From: CALMEC01 sp964531025 | GTDB lineage: Bacteria > Actinomycetota > Thermoleophilia > Miltoncostaeales > Miltoncostaeaceae | Reading direction: 5' to 3' | NCBI GenBank assembly: GCA_964531025.1 | Contig: CAZHDY010000001.1 | Coordinates: 1,488,001 to 1,552,000, forward strand | DNA: 64,000 bases | Part shown: piece after piece, positions 43,323 through 52,411 of the stretch | How the letters are laid out: each line of letters starts with the position of its first letter | Numbering within the stretch: the first letter of the stretch is position 1 | Translations under genes and position numbers: made by a program | The notes under the pieces: model-generated | The model's input: only the letters and a program-made list of their open reading frames with translations | What the model was told of the DNA's origin: nothing | Databases searched by the model: none

Positions 43323-44806
43323 AGCGTCACGACCTGTTTCTCGACGGTCCCCGGATCCGAGGATGGGTCCGGGTGCGACGCCTGCCCGTCCGGTGCCTGG
43401 CTTCGAAGGTCCTGGATGCCGCGTCGGATTCCCGGCAGCATGACCGCCCCATATCCGCCGAGGCAGATTGCCACACCGATCGCCGTCGCCGCCCATGGGT
43501 TGTCCACGGTGCGGCTCACCAGAACGGCGACGACCGCGACCGGTACGGCCAGGGGCAGGGCGCGTGCTCCGCCTGCGGCCAGGGCGCGGATCCGTACCCC
43601 GGTGATCCGGAGGGGGACGAGGTACGCCGGGACGACGATCATCACTGCGACCACCACATGGGCCCAGCCGGCGCCGTCCAGATCGAACCACCGAACTCCG
43701 AGGATCATCGCCGGCACCATGAATCCGATCCAGATCAGCTGGACGACCAGCACGGGGCGGGTCGCTCCACAGGCGATCAGGTACGTGGCGGTGAGGTCCA
43801 GCAACAGTCGCAGCCCACCGAAGACGGCCAGTCCCGCGAGCGCGGCAGCGGCCGGCGCCCATTCTTCCCCGTAGAGCGCGCGGACGATGGGTTGGGCGAG
43901 GGTGCTCAGCAGGAGCCCCAGGAGCACGGCCATCGGGAAGAGCACACGGATGGCTCCCTCGAAAGCCCGTGCCCGGCGTTCAGGATCGCCGACCTGCGAG
44001 AGCGCAGGAAGTGCGACGACGCGGATGGCCTGACCGATCGCGGCCATCGGCCACGAGGAGACGTTGAACGCGTAGAGATAGAGACCGAGGGCGACGGCAC
44101 CGAGCTCTCGTGAGACGATCAGGTTGTCGACGCTCAGCAGGAGCCACGACACAAGATTGGCCGACGCCAGGGGGATGCAGAAGGCGAGCGACTCACGGGC
44201 GATGGACCCTGTCCATCCGAAGTGCGGAGCGTGGCGTGCCCCGACGGCCATGGCGATCGCGGTCACGACCTGGCCGGCGACGAACCCGACCGCAAGGGAC
44301 ATGGCTCCCATACCCGAGAGTGCCATGGCGATGGTGAGGGTGGCCTGAACGACCAGACCCGCAGCGTTCGCGGCCAGGAGCGTCGGCTGCCGGTACGTGC
44401 GGGTGAGCAGTGCGGAGGGGATGGTGGTGAACCCGATGACCAGCATCCCGAGTGCCATCACGCGGACGACGTCGGTGGCACCTGAGTTCCCGAAGGCGTC
44501 GGCCACGGCCGGTGCCCCGAGCAGCATCCCGCCCGTCAGCACAGCTCCGGTCGCCACGCTGAGCGTGGTGACCGTCGGGATCAGTCGCTCGGGGTCCTTC
44601 GAGCGGATGACGTCGGACCCGAGGCCGAGCTCGGCGACCGTCCCGAGCACACTCCAGACGGTGAGCGCGACGGCATAGACGCCGATCTCTTCGGGCGCGA
44701 GGATGCGGGCCAGCGCGATGCCGAGGGCCATGTTGGCGACGCGGAGCCCGAAGTTGCTGGCGAGTGCCCATCCGAACGCGCCGGAGATGCGACGGCTGTC
44801 CTCCAT
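43319..44806 (-). CDS. wzx: Wzx-like polysaccharide flippase
   Basis: A 495-residue MOP-superfamily transporter with about 12-14 helices, starting MEDSRRISGAFGWALASNFG. The N-terminal block with ARILAPEEIGVYAVALTVW is typical of Wzx/RfbX proteins. It should move the lipid-linked repeat unit across the membrane. The ATG at 44806 overlaps the upstream GT2 gene by TGATG; a much longer frame exists but would run into that gene. With Wzy and Wzz downstream it completes a Wzx/Wzy pathway. Confidence 0.88.
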   Translation of the reverse strand: MEDSRRISGAFGWALASNFGLRVANMALGIALARILAPEEIGVYAVALTVWSVLGTVAELGLGSDVIRSKDPERLIPTVTTLSVATGAVLTGGMLLGAPAVADAFGNSGATDVVRVMALGMLVIGFTTIPSALLTRTYRQPTLLAANAAGLVVQATLTIAMALSGMGAMSLAVGFVAGQVVTAIAMAVGARHAPHFGWTGSIARESLAFCIPLASANLVSWLLLSVDNLIVSRELGAVALGLYLYAFNVSSWPMAAIGQAIRVVALPALSQVGDPERRARAFEGAIRVLFPMAVLLGLLLSTLAQPIVRALYGEEWAPAAAALAGLAVFGGLRLLLDLTATYLIACGATRPVLVVQLIWIGFMVPAMILGVRWFDLDGAGWAHVVVAVMIVVPAYLVPLRITGVRIRALAAGGARALPLAVPVAVVAVLVSRTVDNPWAATAIGVAICLGGYGAVMLPGIRRGIQDLRSQAPDGQASHPDPSSDPGTVEKQVVTL

Positions 44807-45861
44807 CAGAAGCCGTAGCGCCGTTCGCGTCGCCAGGCGGCGTGATGTGCCGCCCGAGCACCGAGCGATCGCAATCCGGCGAACGGATAGCGCCGTCCTC
44901 GGCCCGGTCCGGCGGACCACATCCACCACCACGGCGACCGCTCGATGGTCGGGTCGGTCTCGCGGGCAAAGGTGATGAAGGCGTCGGCGGCGTCGGTGCG
45001 TCCGTCCCGCACGTCCGCGAGCGCACGGCGGATGGCCTCGTTCGCAAGCGCACGGCGTGTCCGGTCCCTGAGCCTCAGGATGTCGTCGCGATCGCGGGCG
45101 TGCTCCTCGAACAGCAGGTCGAACGTCGTCCGTCGTTCCTTCAGATCGATGACGTAGCCGTCGAAGGTCGTGAGATGCATGTTGGCGTCGTGCACGCGGT
45201 AGTGGGCCTGGTCGGGGCCGTTCACCCGTCCGACGTCATAGTGAAGGGCGGTTCGCAGCCACATGTCCAGATCCGCCGAATGAGGAAGACGGGGGTCGTA
45301 GTCGCCGACCGCGCGAAGAGCCTCGGTGCGCATCACCACCTCGGGGCTTGCGATGAACGATCGCCCCAGACGCGCGGAGAGAGCGATCCAACTGCGACCG
45401 GACCAGACCGTCCAGCTGCGCACCCGACCGACCGTTGCAGGTGCCTCACCCGAGAACGAGCGTGCGTAGCCGTACACGAAGCCCACCGACGGATGTGCCT
45501 CCATCAGCGCCGTCGCGCGGGCCAGGGCACCCAGGGGCAGGAGATCGTCTGCCGAGACCAGGGTCACGTATTCGCGGCTGGCCACCATGAAGCCGTCGTT
45601 GTACGTGCGGATGTGGCCCTTGTTGGTCTCGTGGCGGACGAGCACGATGTCGTCGCCGGTCGTCGCAAGCTCCTCCGCGACGTTCCCGCTGCCGTCGGGG
45701 GACGCGTCATCGACGATGATGATCTCGACATCGACGTCGGCCTGTGCACGCAGGGTCGTGACGAGGTGGGGAAGATAGTGGCCGTAGTTGTAGCAGGGCA
45801 CCACGACGCTGACTCCCGGCCGGCGCGTGAGGGGCGCCGGTTTGTGCACGCGCATTCCCAT
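44806..45861 (-). CDS. Family 2 glycosyltransferase
   Basis: A 351-residue GT-A enzyme: VSVVVPCYNYGHYLPHLV, IIIVDDASPDGS, YVTLVSADDLL and the late HSADLDMWLR acidic motif. The C-terminal 100 residues are helical and Arg-rich. It overlaps neighbours on both sides by TGATG. Likely adds an internal sugar of the repeat unit. Confidence 0.88.
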   Translation of the reverse strand: MGMRVHKPAPLTRRPGVSVVVPCYNYGHYLPHLVTTLRAQADVDVEIIIVDDASPDGSGNVAEELATTGDDIVLVRHETNKGHIRTYNDGFMVASREYVTLVSADDLLPLGALARATALMEAHPSVGFVYGYARSFSGEAPATVGRVRSWTVWSGRSWIALSARLGRSFIASPEVVMRTEALRAVGDYDPRLPHSADLDMWLRTALHYDVGRVNGPDQAHYRVHDANMHLTTFDGYVIDLKERRTTFDLLFEEHARDRDDILRLRDRTRRALANEAIRRALADVRDGRTDAADAFITFARETDPTIERSPWWWMWSAGPGRGRRYPFAGLRSLGARAAHHAAWRRERRYGF

Positions 45862-47261
45862 CAGTGGATTCTGTCGCCGTCGGCCTCGATCCCCGCCGTC
45901 TCCGGGTCGGGTGAGACGCGGCGGAGCGACTCCGCGAACGCCGTCGGATCGCGAAGATCGATGGCCACGCCACCGTTGGCGGAGGATGCCTCGTCGGATC
46001 CGCGTCGGTCGGCGTCAGGCCAGGACGGTCGGGACTCCCTGGGGGCGGTGTGCCCGGGGACAAGCGAGCGGAACACATCCACGTATCCGGTGACCTGGCT
46101 GCGCCAGTCGAGCAGGTCGACGCAGCGTGTCCTGGCCCGCATGCCCATGTCGATCCGTCGCGGTTCGTCGTCGAGGAGGTCGAGGACCGCGTCGGCGAAC
46201 GCGGTGATATCGCCCGACGGTACGGCGACCGCGGTGTCGTCGCCGGTGGTGATCGCGGTCTCCTGCAGGTCGAAGGACACGGAGGGCAGGCCGTAGGCCA
46301 TGTACTCCATCGTCTTGTTGTGGGTCGAGACGTCGTTGAGCGGCGTCTTGAGATCCGGTGCCAGACCCAGCGCGGCCGTCGAGAGGTACTCGGCGATCGC
46401 GTCGGGCCCGACGCGTCCGGTGAAGTGGACGACGTCCTCGAGACCCAGTTCGCGGGAGCGGGCACGCAGCTCATCCAGGCAGTCGCCCGAGCCGAGAAGG
46501 GTGAGCCCCACCTCATCGCGTCCGCGGCGCTCGACGATCTGTGACATGACGTCGAGGAGAACGTCGACGTTGTCCTGAGGGCCCATGATCCCGAGGTACA
46601 CCAGGAGGTACTTCCTACCGCGGCGCAGTGCGGGCACCGGAACGATCGGCCGCATGCGGTCGGTGTCCGGACCGGAGCGGACGACGGTCACGTGCTCCGA
46701 CGGCACCGAACCGCGGTCGATGGCGATCCGTTTGTAGGACTCGTTGGTGGCGATCACCCGGTCCGCGGCCCGGTAGGTGCGACGCTCGAGCCAGTGAAGT
46801 GTGCGCAACTGTGCCCGTGCGATCGTCGTGCGCGGTTCACCGAATCGGGACCGGAACAGCTCGGGGTTGAGATCGTGCTGGTCGTAGACGAACCGGACGC
46901 CGACCAGACGGTAGATACGGGCCAGCAACCAGTAGGTGTCCGGCGGGTTGCACGCCTGGATGACCGAGAACCCGTGACGGGCCTTGACGACGAGGCTGAG
47001 GAGTGCCGTCATGATCCAGCACCAGACGAACTCGACGACATACCCTGCGAGACCTCTGGTCGCTGCAGGGGCCCGGTACTTGAAGATCCGGATTCCGTCG
47101 ATGACCTGTCGGGAGGGGTCGCCGGGCCCCTTGGGGCAGATGACGTTCACGTCGAAGCCGGCGGCGGACAGCGCCTGTGCCTCCAGCCAGACCCGCCGGT
47201 CGGTCGGGACCGGAAGGTTCTGAACGATGATCAGCACTCCGTTGCGTTGTCTCTCGGTCAT
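45861..47261 (-). CDS. Family 4 glycosyltransferase, first gene of the Wzx/Wzy chain
   Basis: A 466-residue GT-B transferase of the WbuB/Cap-like group: VPTDRRVWLEAQALSAAGFDV near the N-terminus, YDQHDLNPELF, and KTMEYMAYGLPSV as the donor-site acidic motif. The start is placed at 47261 because AGGAA lies 7 nt upstream; an in-frame ATG at 47276 has its ribosome-binding site too close. It leads seven genes that all overlap down to 38983. The C-terminal 50 residues are acidic and probably disordered. Confidence 0.87.
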   Translation of the reverse strand: MTERQRNGVLIIVQNLPVPTDRRVWLEAQALSAAGFDVNVICPKGPGDPSRQVIDGIRIFKYRAPAATRGLAGYVVEFVWCWIMTALLSLVVKARHGFSVIQACNPPDTYWLLARIYRLVGVRFVYDQHDLNPELFRSRFGEPRTTIARAQLRTLHWLERRTYRAADRVIATNESYKRIAIDRGSVPSEHVTVVRSGPDTDRMRPIVPVPALRRGRKYLLVYLGIMGPQDNVDVLLDVMSQIVERRGRDEVGLTLLGSGDCLDELRARSRELGLEDVVHFTGRVGPDAIAEYLSTAALGLAPDLKTPLNDVSTHNKTMEYMAYGLPSVSFDLQETAITTGDDTAVAVPSGDITAFADAVLDLLDDEPRRIDMGMRARTRCVDLLDWRSQVTGYVDVFRSLVPGHTAPRESRPSWPDADRRGSDEASSANGGVAIDLRDPTAFAESLRRVSPDPETAGIEADGDRIH

Positions 47262-47331
47262 TCCGCGATTCCTCATCCTTGACGGTCGGTCGGTTCACCG
47301 TGTGGCGATCTTTGGACGCACCGGGGCGTCA

Positions 47332-47360
47332 CGGGTCACCTTCTCCGAGAAGGTGACCCG
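47332..47360 (-). terminator. Terminator hairpin after the DUF4082 giant protein
   Basis: A perfect 13-bp stem (47332-47344 with 47348-47360) with a 3-nt loop begins 8 nt after the minus-strand stop codon at 47369. No U-tract follows. It separates the large surface-protein gene from the Wzx/Wzy chain. Confidence 0.75.
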
Positions 47361-47368
47361 GCGCGGCG

Positions 47369-50300
47369 TCACACGAAGAGCACGTCGACCCAGTAGTTGC
47401 TGGCGTTGTACGCATTTGTCGGCATCACATCGGCAGAGCCGTAGCGGTAGACGCCGTTTCCGGTTGTGCCGGAGGCCTCTCCCACCAGCGGTCCGTTGGT
47501 GACGGGGCCGTTTGCGAAGTACCCGCCGTTGACGGCGTAGTGACCCGCCGGAGCCACGTAGGAGACCGTGTAGACGGCACCCGCCGTGATCGCCACTGGA
47601 GTGCTGAAGTGGGCCGTCTGCCATCCTGAGGCCGTCTCGCCGGTGAACGTCACCGATGCCAGCAGGCTGCCGTCAGGGCCCCAGAGGCGACCGATGTGGG
47701 TTCCGGTGTTGCCCGTCCCCTTGTAGAACCGGACGCCCGTCACGTTGCCGGCACGGGTGGCGTGGAACCGCATACCCACCTCGACCAGCGATCCGTCGTC
47801 GGTCGCCGCGACCGCGGGGGTGGCGGAGCCGAACAGGGTCGACGCCGATCCGGAGGCGGTGGTGAACGACCACACCGACGGGGCCGACATCGCGTTGCCG
47901 CTCAGGTCGCGGGCTCCGCCGACGGATGCCGTGTACGGACGACCGGCCGCAAGCGGTCCCTGAAGCGTGAGCTTCGCCGTCCGGGTGGGAACGTCGTAGG
48001 ACAGGGTGCCGGCCACCAGGCCGCCGGCGTCGTCGCGCAGCTGGAAGGAGATGGTCTCCGGATCGACGGGCTTGCTGAACGTGGCCGTGATCTGGGAGAT
48101 GGTCGGATCGACCGATGCTGCGCCGGATGCGGGGAAGCGTCCGGTGACGGTCGGGGCCTGCGCATCGACGAACACGACGTCGACCCAGTAGTTGGCGCTG
48201 TTGTACGACTGGTTCGGGAAGGAGCCCGACCCGTATGCGAAGACACCGTTTCCGCCGTCGACGCCCGCACCCAGTCCGTGGATCGGCGGCTCGTTCACCG
48301 TCTGAGCAAAGCCTCCGGAGGTGAAGGCATAGTGGCCGGACGGTGCGTGGTAAGAGGCGATGTAGGTGGTGTCGGGTGAGACGGGGATCGGCGTCGCAAA
48401 GTTGGCCTGCTGCCAGCCCTTGCGGGTCTCCGTCGAGAACACGACGGATCCCAGGAGCGTGCCGTCGCCTCTCCAGAGGTGACCGACATGGGTACCGGTG
48501 TTGCCGTCTCCCTTGTAGAAGCGGATACCGGTGATCGCGCCGGCGGCGTCCACTCGGAACTTCATGCCCACTTCGATCGGATCCGGCTCCGAGACCGCGG
48601 CGACAGCCGGGGCGACCGAGGTGTCCCAGAGCGTCGCCGGCGTGGCGCCCGACGGGGTGATCGTCGTGAAGGTCCAGGTGTCGGCTTCGCCCATGGCGGT
48701 GCCGCCTTCGACCGAGGTCGCCGTGATCGAGGCGGTGTACTCGGTGCCCGCGGCGAGCGGCGCGTTCGGTTGGAGGGTCGCCGTCCGGGTGGGCGCGTCG
48801 TACTGACGGGTGCAGGCGACGGTGGTGCCGTTGGACGCCTTGAGAGTGAACGTGATGGACGAGGGCACCACGTCCTTGTCGAAGGTCGCGGTGACGGGGG
48901 CGGTGCGATGCACTCCTTCGAGAACCGCTGCCGGGGATCGGTCGGCCACGGTGGGCGCCGAGAGGTCCGGCGGAACCTCGAACATCACGTCGACCCAGTA
49001 GTTCGTCCGGTTGTATGTGGTGGACGGGAATCCCCCGCCGCTTCCGTAGCGGAAGACGCCGTTCCCGCCGGTGGTCGTTCCGGCGAGCGCCCGGATCGGG
49101 CCGCGGGCGATGTCCGACGATCCGAAGAACGCACCGTCGGCGGGGTAGCCGCCTGCCGGGCAGTAGCACGAGGCGATGTAGGTCGATCCGGCGGTGATCT
49201 CGACAGGGGTGTCGAAGTTGACCTGCTGCCAGCCGGTTGCGCTCTCGTCCGTGAAGACGGCGGTGGCAAGCAGGGTCCCGGTGTCGGACCAGACGCGGCC
49301 GAGGTGGGTACCGGTGTTCCGGTCGCCGCGGTAGTAACGGACGCCGGTGACCAGGCCGTTGGCGGTGGCGGCGAACTTGACGCCGATCTCGATCGGGTTG
49401 TTGTCGGTGACCGACGGCGTGTTCGGTGTCGCGCTGGTGGTCCAGATGCTGGTCGGGCTCTGTCCGGGTGCGCCGGTGGTCGTGAACGTCCAGGAGTAGG
49501 GCGCGGCCATCGGCTCGTTGGCCAGGTCACGTGCGGCGGTCACGATCGCGGTATAGGTGGTGAGCGGTGCGAGTGGCGAGGAGGGCGTGAGCGTGTAACG
49601 CCGGGTCTCCTCGTCGTAGGCTCCGGTGGTCGGCACGACGGTGTTCCCGTTGCGCAACTCCGCGACGATGCTCGACGGCGTCATCGGCTCGTTGAACCGG
49701 ATCGACACGACGTCGTCGAGTGCGACGGCGGCCAGGCCGCGTGCCGGGATCGGGTCGCCGGCCGTGGGTGCCCGGTGATTGTCGGTGTCGACGATGACGT
49801 CGACCCAGTAGTTGCTGGCGCCGTAGCTCTGTGCGGGGAACTGCCCGAGAGCGGTGCTGAAGACGCCGTTGGGGCCGTCCTCCAGGTTGGCCAGCCCTCG
49901 CAGCGGCGCGATCTCGTAGGCCTGCTGGAAGTATCCGGCGTCATAGGAGTAGTGACCCGCGGGAGCCGAGTAGCTCACCACGTAGGTGGTGCCGGCGGTC
50001 AGGTTGACGGGCTGGTCGAACGTCGCCGTCTGCCATCCCGAGGCCGTCTCCTCACTGAATGTCACGGTGGCGAGAAGTGAACCGTCACCCGTCCACAGTC
50101 GTCCGGTGTGCGTTCCGGTGTTGCCCGCTCCCTTGTAGAAGCTCACGCCGAGCGCGAAGAGCTCGACGGACGTCCGGAAACGCATGCCGAGCTCGAGTGG
50201 AGTGGTGTCGTCCGAGGAGGTGACCTCGGGGGTCGCGGCTCCGTTCCACAATGATCCGGGAAGCGTGCGGGGACCGGCGACGAGGGTGTGTCCGGCGCCG

Positions 50301-52216
50301 GGCGTCTCCATGTTGCAGCTGTCGTCGGTCGCGCGCGTCTTGACCGTGATCGGTCCCATCGCGGTCGGCACGAAGGTATAGGTCCAGGAGGACGTTCCCG
50401 TTACGAGGTGCCACGTGGTGCCACCGTCCACCGAGACCTCCATCCCGGCCACGGTGCCGCCGCCGGCATCGGTGGCGGTTCCCGTCAGCACGACGGGCGA
50501 TCCGACCGGCACGGTCGCGCCCGCCGGAGGGTTAGTGACCGTCGAGACGGGGGGCAGATGGTCGGTGGACGCGGTCGCTGCCAGGAGACCGGTCTGACGC
50601 GTCGCCGGCTGGCAGCCCATGTCGGCCAGTGCGTTCATCGTCGCCTGCTGGATCCGGATGTCGGTGGGGACGTCGGCGGCAGGCCGGTTGGTGTGGTACG
50701 AGTCGAGGCCCCACGCCCACTGGACGGTTCCCGTGCTCCAGACGAGCGCCCCGCTGGGCGCGCGATACATCGTCATGTAGTGGGTGAGCGGCTTCGTCGC
50801 GTAGGTCTTACCGAAGTCCTCGAGGACCTCGTGGGCTGTCTCGGTCGTCTGCGACATGCGGATCAGTCCGGGGGGACGCGACGGGAAGTCGCCGTCCGTG
50901 TTCCACTCGTACCCGAGGGTGGCGCCCGACAGGGTGGCGACGGTACCCGGTGCGAGTGAGGCGATCGTCGTCCCACGCCAGAAACGCAGACGCGAGTACT
51001 CCGCCGGCACGGTGATGGCGAAGTCCGGGTCGTCGACCGGGTTGATCGCCTTGAAGAGGGTTCCGGTGAGCTCGTTCTCCGGGCGACCGCCATCCGACGG
51101 CGGGCTGAAGCGCGGATCGCGCCACGTGCCGGTCCATTCCGGACTGGGATCGATCTTCGCGCCGTTGAGGGTCTCCTTGTAACAGACGAGCGTCCGATGC
51201 GAACGGTTGCTGCCCGCGGTGCTGTCCTCCCACCGCGTCTTCCAGAAGACCTCGTTGCCGGTCATGAAGATCAGGTTGAGGCCGGCGTCACGTGCGGCCT
51301 CGATGTTGGCGCGCATCGTTCCCGACCAGTACTCGTCATGGCCGGACGAGACGAACACCTTGTGTCGCGACAGCTCCTGCGGGCGCCGGTCCGTATCGAT
51401 ACATGTCGTATAGGAGACGTCGTAGCCGTTGCGCTCCAGCCAGCGAACGAGCGGCTGCTCGGCGTACCAGAAGTCGTTCTCGAGCTGGCCGGGATCCATG
51501 GGCCGGTTGTAGCTGACCTTCACGGCGCGGCCGTAGGGTGCGATGTCGCCCTCGGAGTAGTAGAGGCTGTGTCCGCCCCAACGGTTGTAGGCCTGGTAGG
51601 TCGTGTCGGACGTCTGGACGAAGAGATCGGTCGATCGTCCGTCATTTCGGACCACGAAGATGATCCGGCTGGACTGGCCGGCGACGTCGAGCCGGATCAG
51701 GTTGGCGACGTACACGCCCGAGACGGCTGCTGCGGGTACCGCCCAGGTCGCCGATACCGCCCAGTTGCCGCAGTCGACGAGTCCGAGGTCGTCGTTGCGG
51801 ATCGGATTGGGTTGCGTTTGGGGAAGTGTCGCCGAGGGCGTGACGGTGGCGACCTTGCGCGCGCCGACGCCCCCGTACCACCCGGTGCGGTAGATGTCGA
51901 TGCGATAGCTGGTCGACGGCGTTTTGATCTTGAACTCGACCGTCTCGCCGGCGTTCACGCTGAACTCGGTCGTGAAGCCCTCGATCTGGTCGCTCACCCA
52001 ATCCATGTCCCAGCCGGGGGTACCGGGAAGCGCGTTCTCGGTCACGATGGGGTTGCTTCCGGCCGCGTGTGCGATTCCTCGCAGAGCGCCGCTCATGTCG
52101 AGGCCGGCGGCTCCGGCCAGGATGCCGGCTCCCTTCAGGAATCCTCGACGGCTGACGCCCCGACGCCCCACGGCTGCCGAGTCGTCTCGGTTGTCTTCAG
52201 GCGGCTGTTTTCCCAC
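47369..52216 (-). CDS. Tat-exported giant protein: DMF-amidase-like domain plus four DUF4082 and three Ig-like repeats
   Basis: A 1615-residue extracellular protein. SRRGFLKGAG within the first 40 residues is a twin-arginine signal. Residues about 50-560 resemble the large subunit of N,N-dimethylformamidase (FVSSGHDEYWSGTMR and NLIFMTGNEVFWKTRWE are conserved there), followed by an Ig-like domain. A unit of about 270 residues is then repeated: a DUF4082-type beta-sandwich ending NYWVDV and a Big_5/SbsA-like Ig domain. There are four DUF4082 copies (ending near residues 805, 1075, 1345 and 1615) and three Ig domains between them. GTG 52216 is chosen because GGAG precedes it and a promoter covers the region of the longer frame. 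DUF4082 units may bind carbohydrate (inference). Confidence 0.85.
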   Translation of the reverse strand: MGKQPPEDNRDDSAAVGRRGVSRRGFLKGAGILAGAAGLDMSGALRGIAHAAGSNPIVTENALPGTPGWDMDWVSDQIEGFTTEFSVNAGETVEFKIKTPSTSYRIDIYRTGWYGGVGARKVATVTPSATLPQTQPNPIRNDDLGLVDCGNWAVSATWAVPAAAVSGVYVANLIRLDVAGQSSRIIFVVRNDGRSTDLFVQTSDTTYQAYNRWGGHSLYYSEGDIAPYGRAVKVSYNRPMDPGQLENDFWYAEQPLVRWLERNGYDVSYTTCIDTDRRPQELSRHKVFVSSGHDEYWSGTMRANIEAARDAGLNLIFMTGNEVFWKTRWEDSTAGSNRSHRTLVCYKETLNGAKIDPSPEWTGTWRDPRFSPPSDGGRPENELTGTLFKAINPVDDPDFAITVPAEYSRLRFWRGTTIASLAPGTVATLSGATLGYEWNTDGDFPSRPPGLIRMSQTTETAHEVLEDFGKTYATKPLTHYMTMYRAPSGALVWSTGTVQWAWGLDSYHTNRPAADVPTDIRIQQATMNALADMGCQPATRQTGLLAATASTDHLPPVSTVTNPPAGATVPVGSPVVLTGTATDAGGGTVAGMEVSVDGGTTWHLVTGTSSWTYTFVPTAMGPITVKTRATDDSCNMETPGAGHTLVAGPRTLPGSLWNGAATPEVTSSDDTTPLELGMRFRTSVELFALGVSFYKGAGNTGTHTGRLWTGDGSLLATVTFSEETASGWQTATFDQPVNLTAGTTYVVSYSAPAGHYSYDAGYFQQAYEIAPLRGLANLEDGPNGVFSTALGQFPAQSYGASNYWVDVIVDTDNHRAPTAGDPIPARGLAAVALDDVVSIRFNEPMTPSSIVAELRNGNTVVPTTGAYDEETRRYTLTPSSPLAPLTTYTAIVTAARDLANEPMAAPYSWTFTTTGAPGQSPTSIWTTSATPNTPSVTDNNPIEIGVKFAATANGLVTGVRYYRGDRNTGTHLGRVWSDTGTLLATAVFTDESATGWQQVNFDTPVEITAGSTYIASCYCPAGGYPADGAFFGSSDIARGPIRALAGTTTGGNGVFRYGSGGGFPSTTYNRTNYWVDVMFEVPPDLSAPTVADRSPAAVLEGVHRTAPVTATFDKDVVPSSITFTLKASNGTTVACTRQYDAPTRTATLQPNAPLAAGTEYTASITATSVEGGTAMGEADTWTFTTITPSGATPATLWDTSVAPAVAAVSEPDPIEVGMKFRVDAAGAITGIRFYKGDGNTGTHVGHLWRGDGTLLGSVVFSTETRKGWQQANFATPIPVSPDTTYIASYHAPSGHYAFTSGGFAQTVNEPPIHGLGAGVDGGNGVFAYGSGSFPNQSYNSANYWVDVVFVDAQAPTVTGRFPASGAASVDPTISQITATFSKPVDPETISFQLRDDAGGLVAGTLSYDVPTRTAKLTLQGPLAAGRPYTASVGGARDLSGNAMSAPSVWSFTTASGSASTLFGSATPAVAATDDGSLVEVGMRFHATRAGNVTGVRFYKGTGNTGTHIGRLWGPDGSLLASVTFTGETASGWQTAHFSTPVAITAGAVYTVSYVAPAGHYAVNGGYFANGPVTNGPLVGEASGTTGNGVYRYGSADVMPTNAYNASNYWVDVLFV

Positions 52217-52276
52217 GGGGCTCCAATCCTTGAACGCGGGCGGTGTTTTGGGGGTGGACGCACCCCAAGAAAGGCG

Positions 52277-52306
52277 ATGATACGCGGGCCTTGGGGGGGT
52301 CGACAA
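52277..52306 (-). promoter_or_regulatory. Promoter for the DUF4082 giant protein
   Basis: On the minus strand TTGTCG (complement of 52301-52306) and TATCAT (complement of 52277-52282) are 18 bp apart. The TTG at 52306, which could be read as a start codon, is therefore better explained as the -35 element, with translation from GTG 52216. Confidence 0.6.
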
Positions 52307-52373
52307 CTAGCCGACTGGGGGGTTATCGGCCATCGTGCCGCCCCCCGTTAGGCGTGATCCCACGAAGCGGCAG

Positions 52374-52407
52374 CGCGCGGAACCCGTCAGTCGACGGGTT
52401 CCGCGCG
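52374..52407 (-). terminator. Terminator hairpin after the LamG protein gene
   Basis: A perfect 15-bp stem (52374-52388 with 52393-52407) and 4-nt loop begins 4 nt after the minus-strand stop codon at 52412. It has no T-run but is the strongest stem in its region. Confidence 0.75.
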
Positions 52408-52411
52408 TGCG

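Noticed and set aside
52217..52306. N-terminal extension of the giant DUF4082 protein from the TTG at 52306
   Set aside because: The TTG is better explained as part of a -35 element with TATCAT 18 bp downstream, and the GTG at 52216 has a GGAG site and places the twin-arginine signal near the N-terminus.
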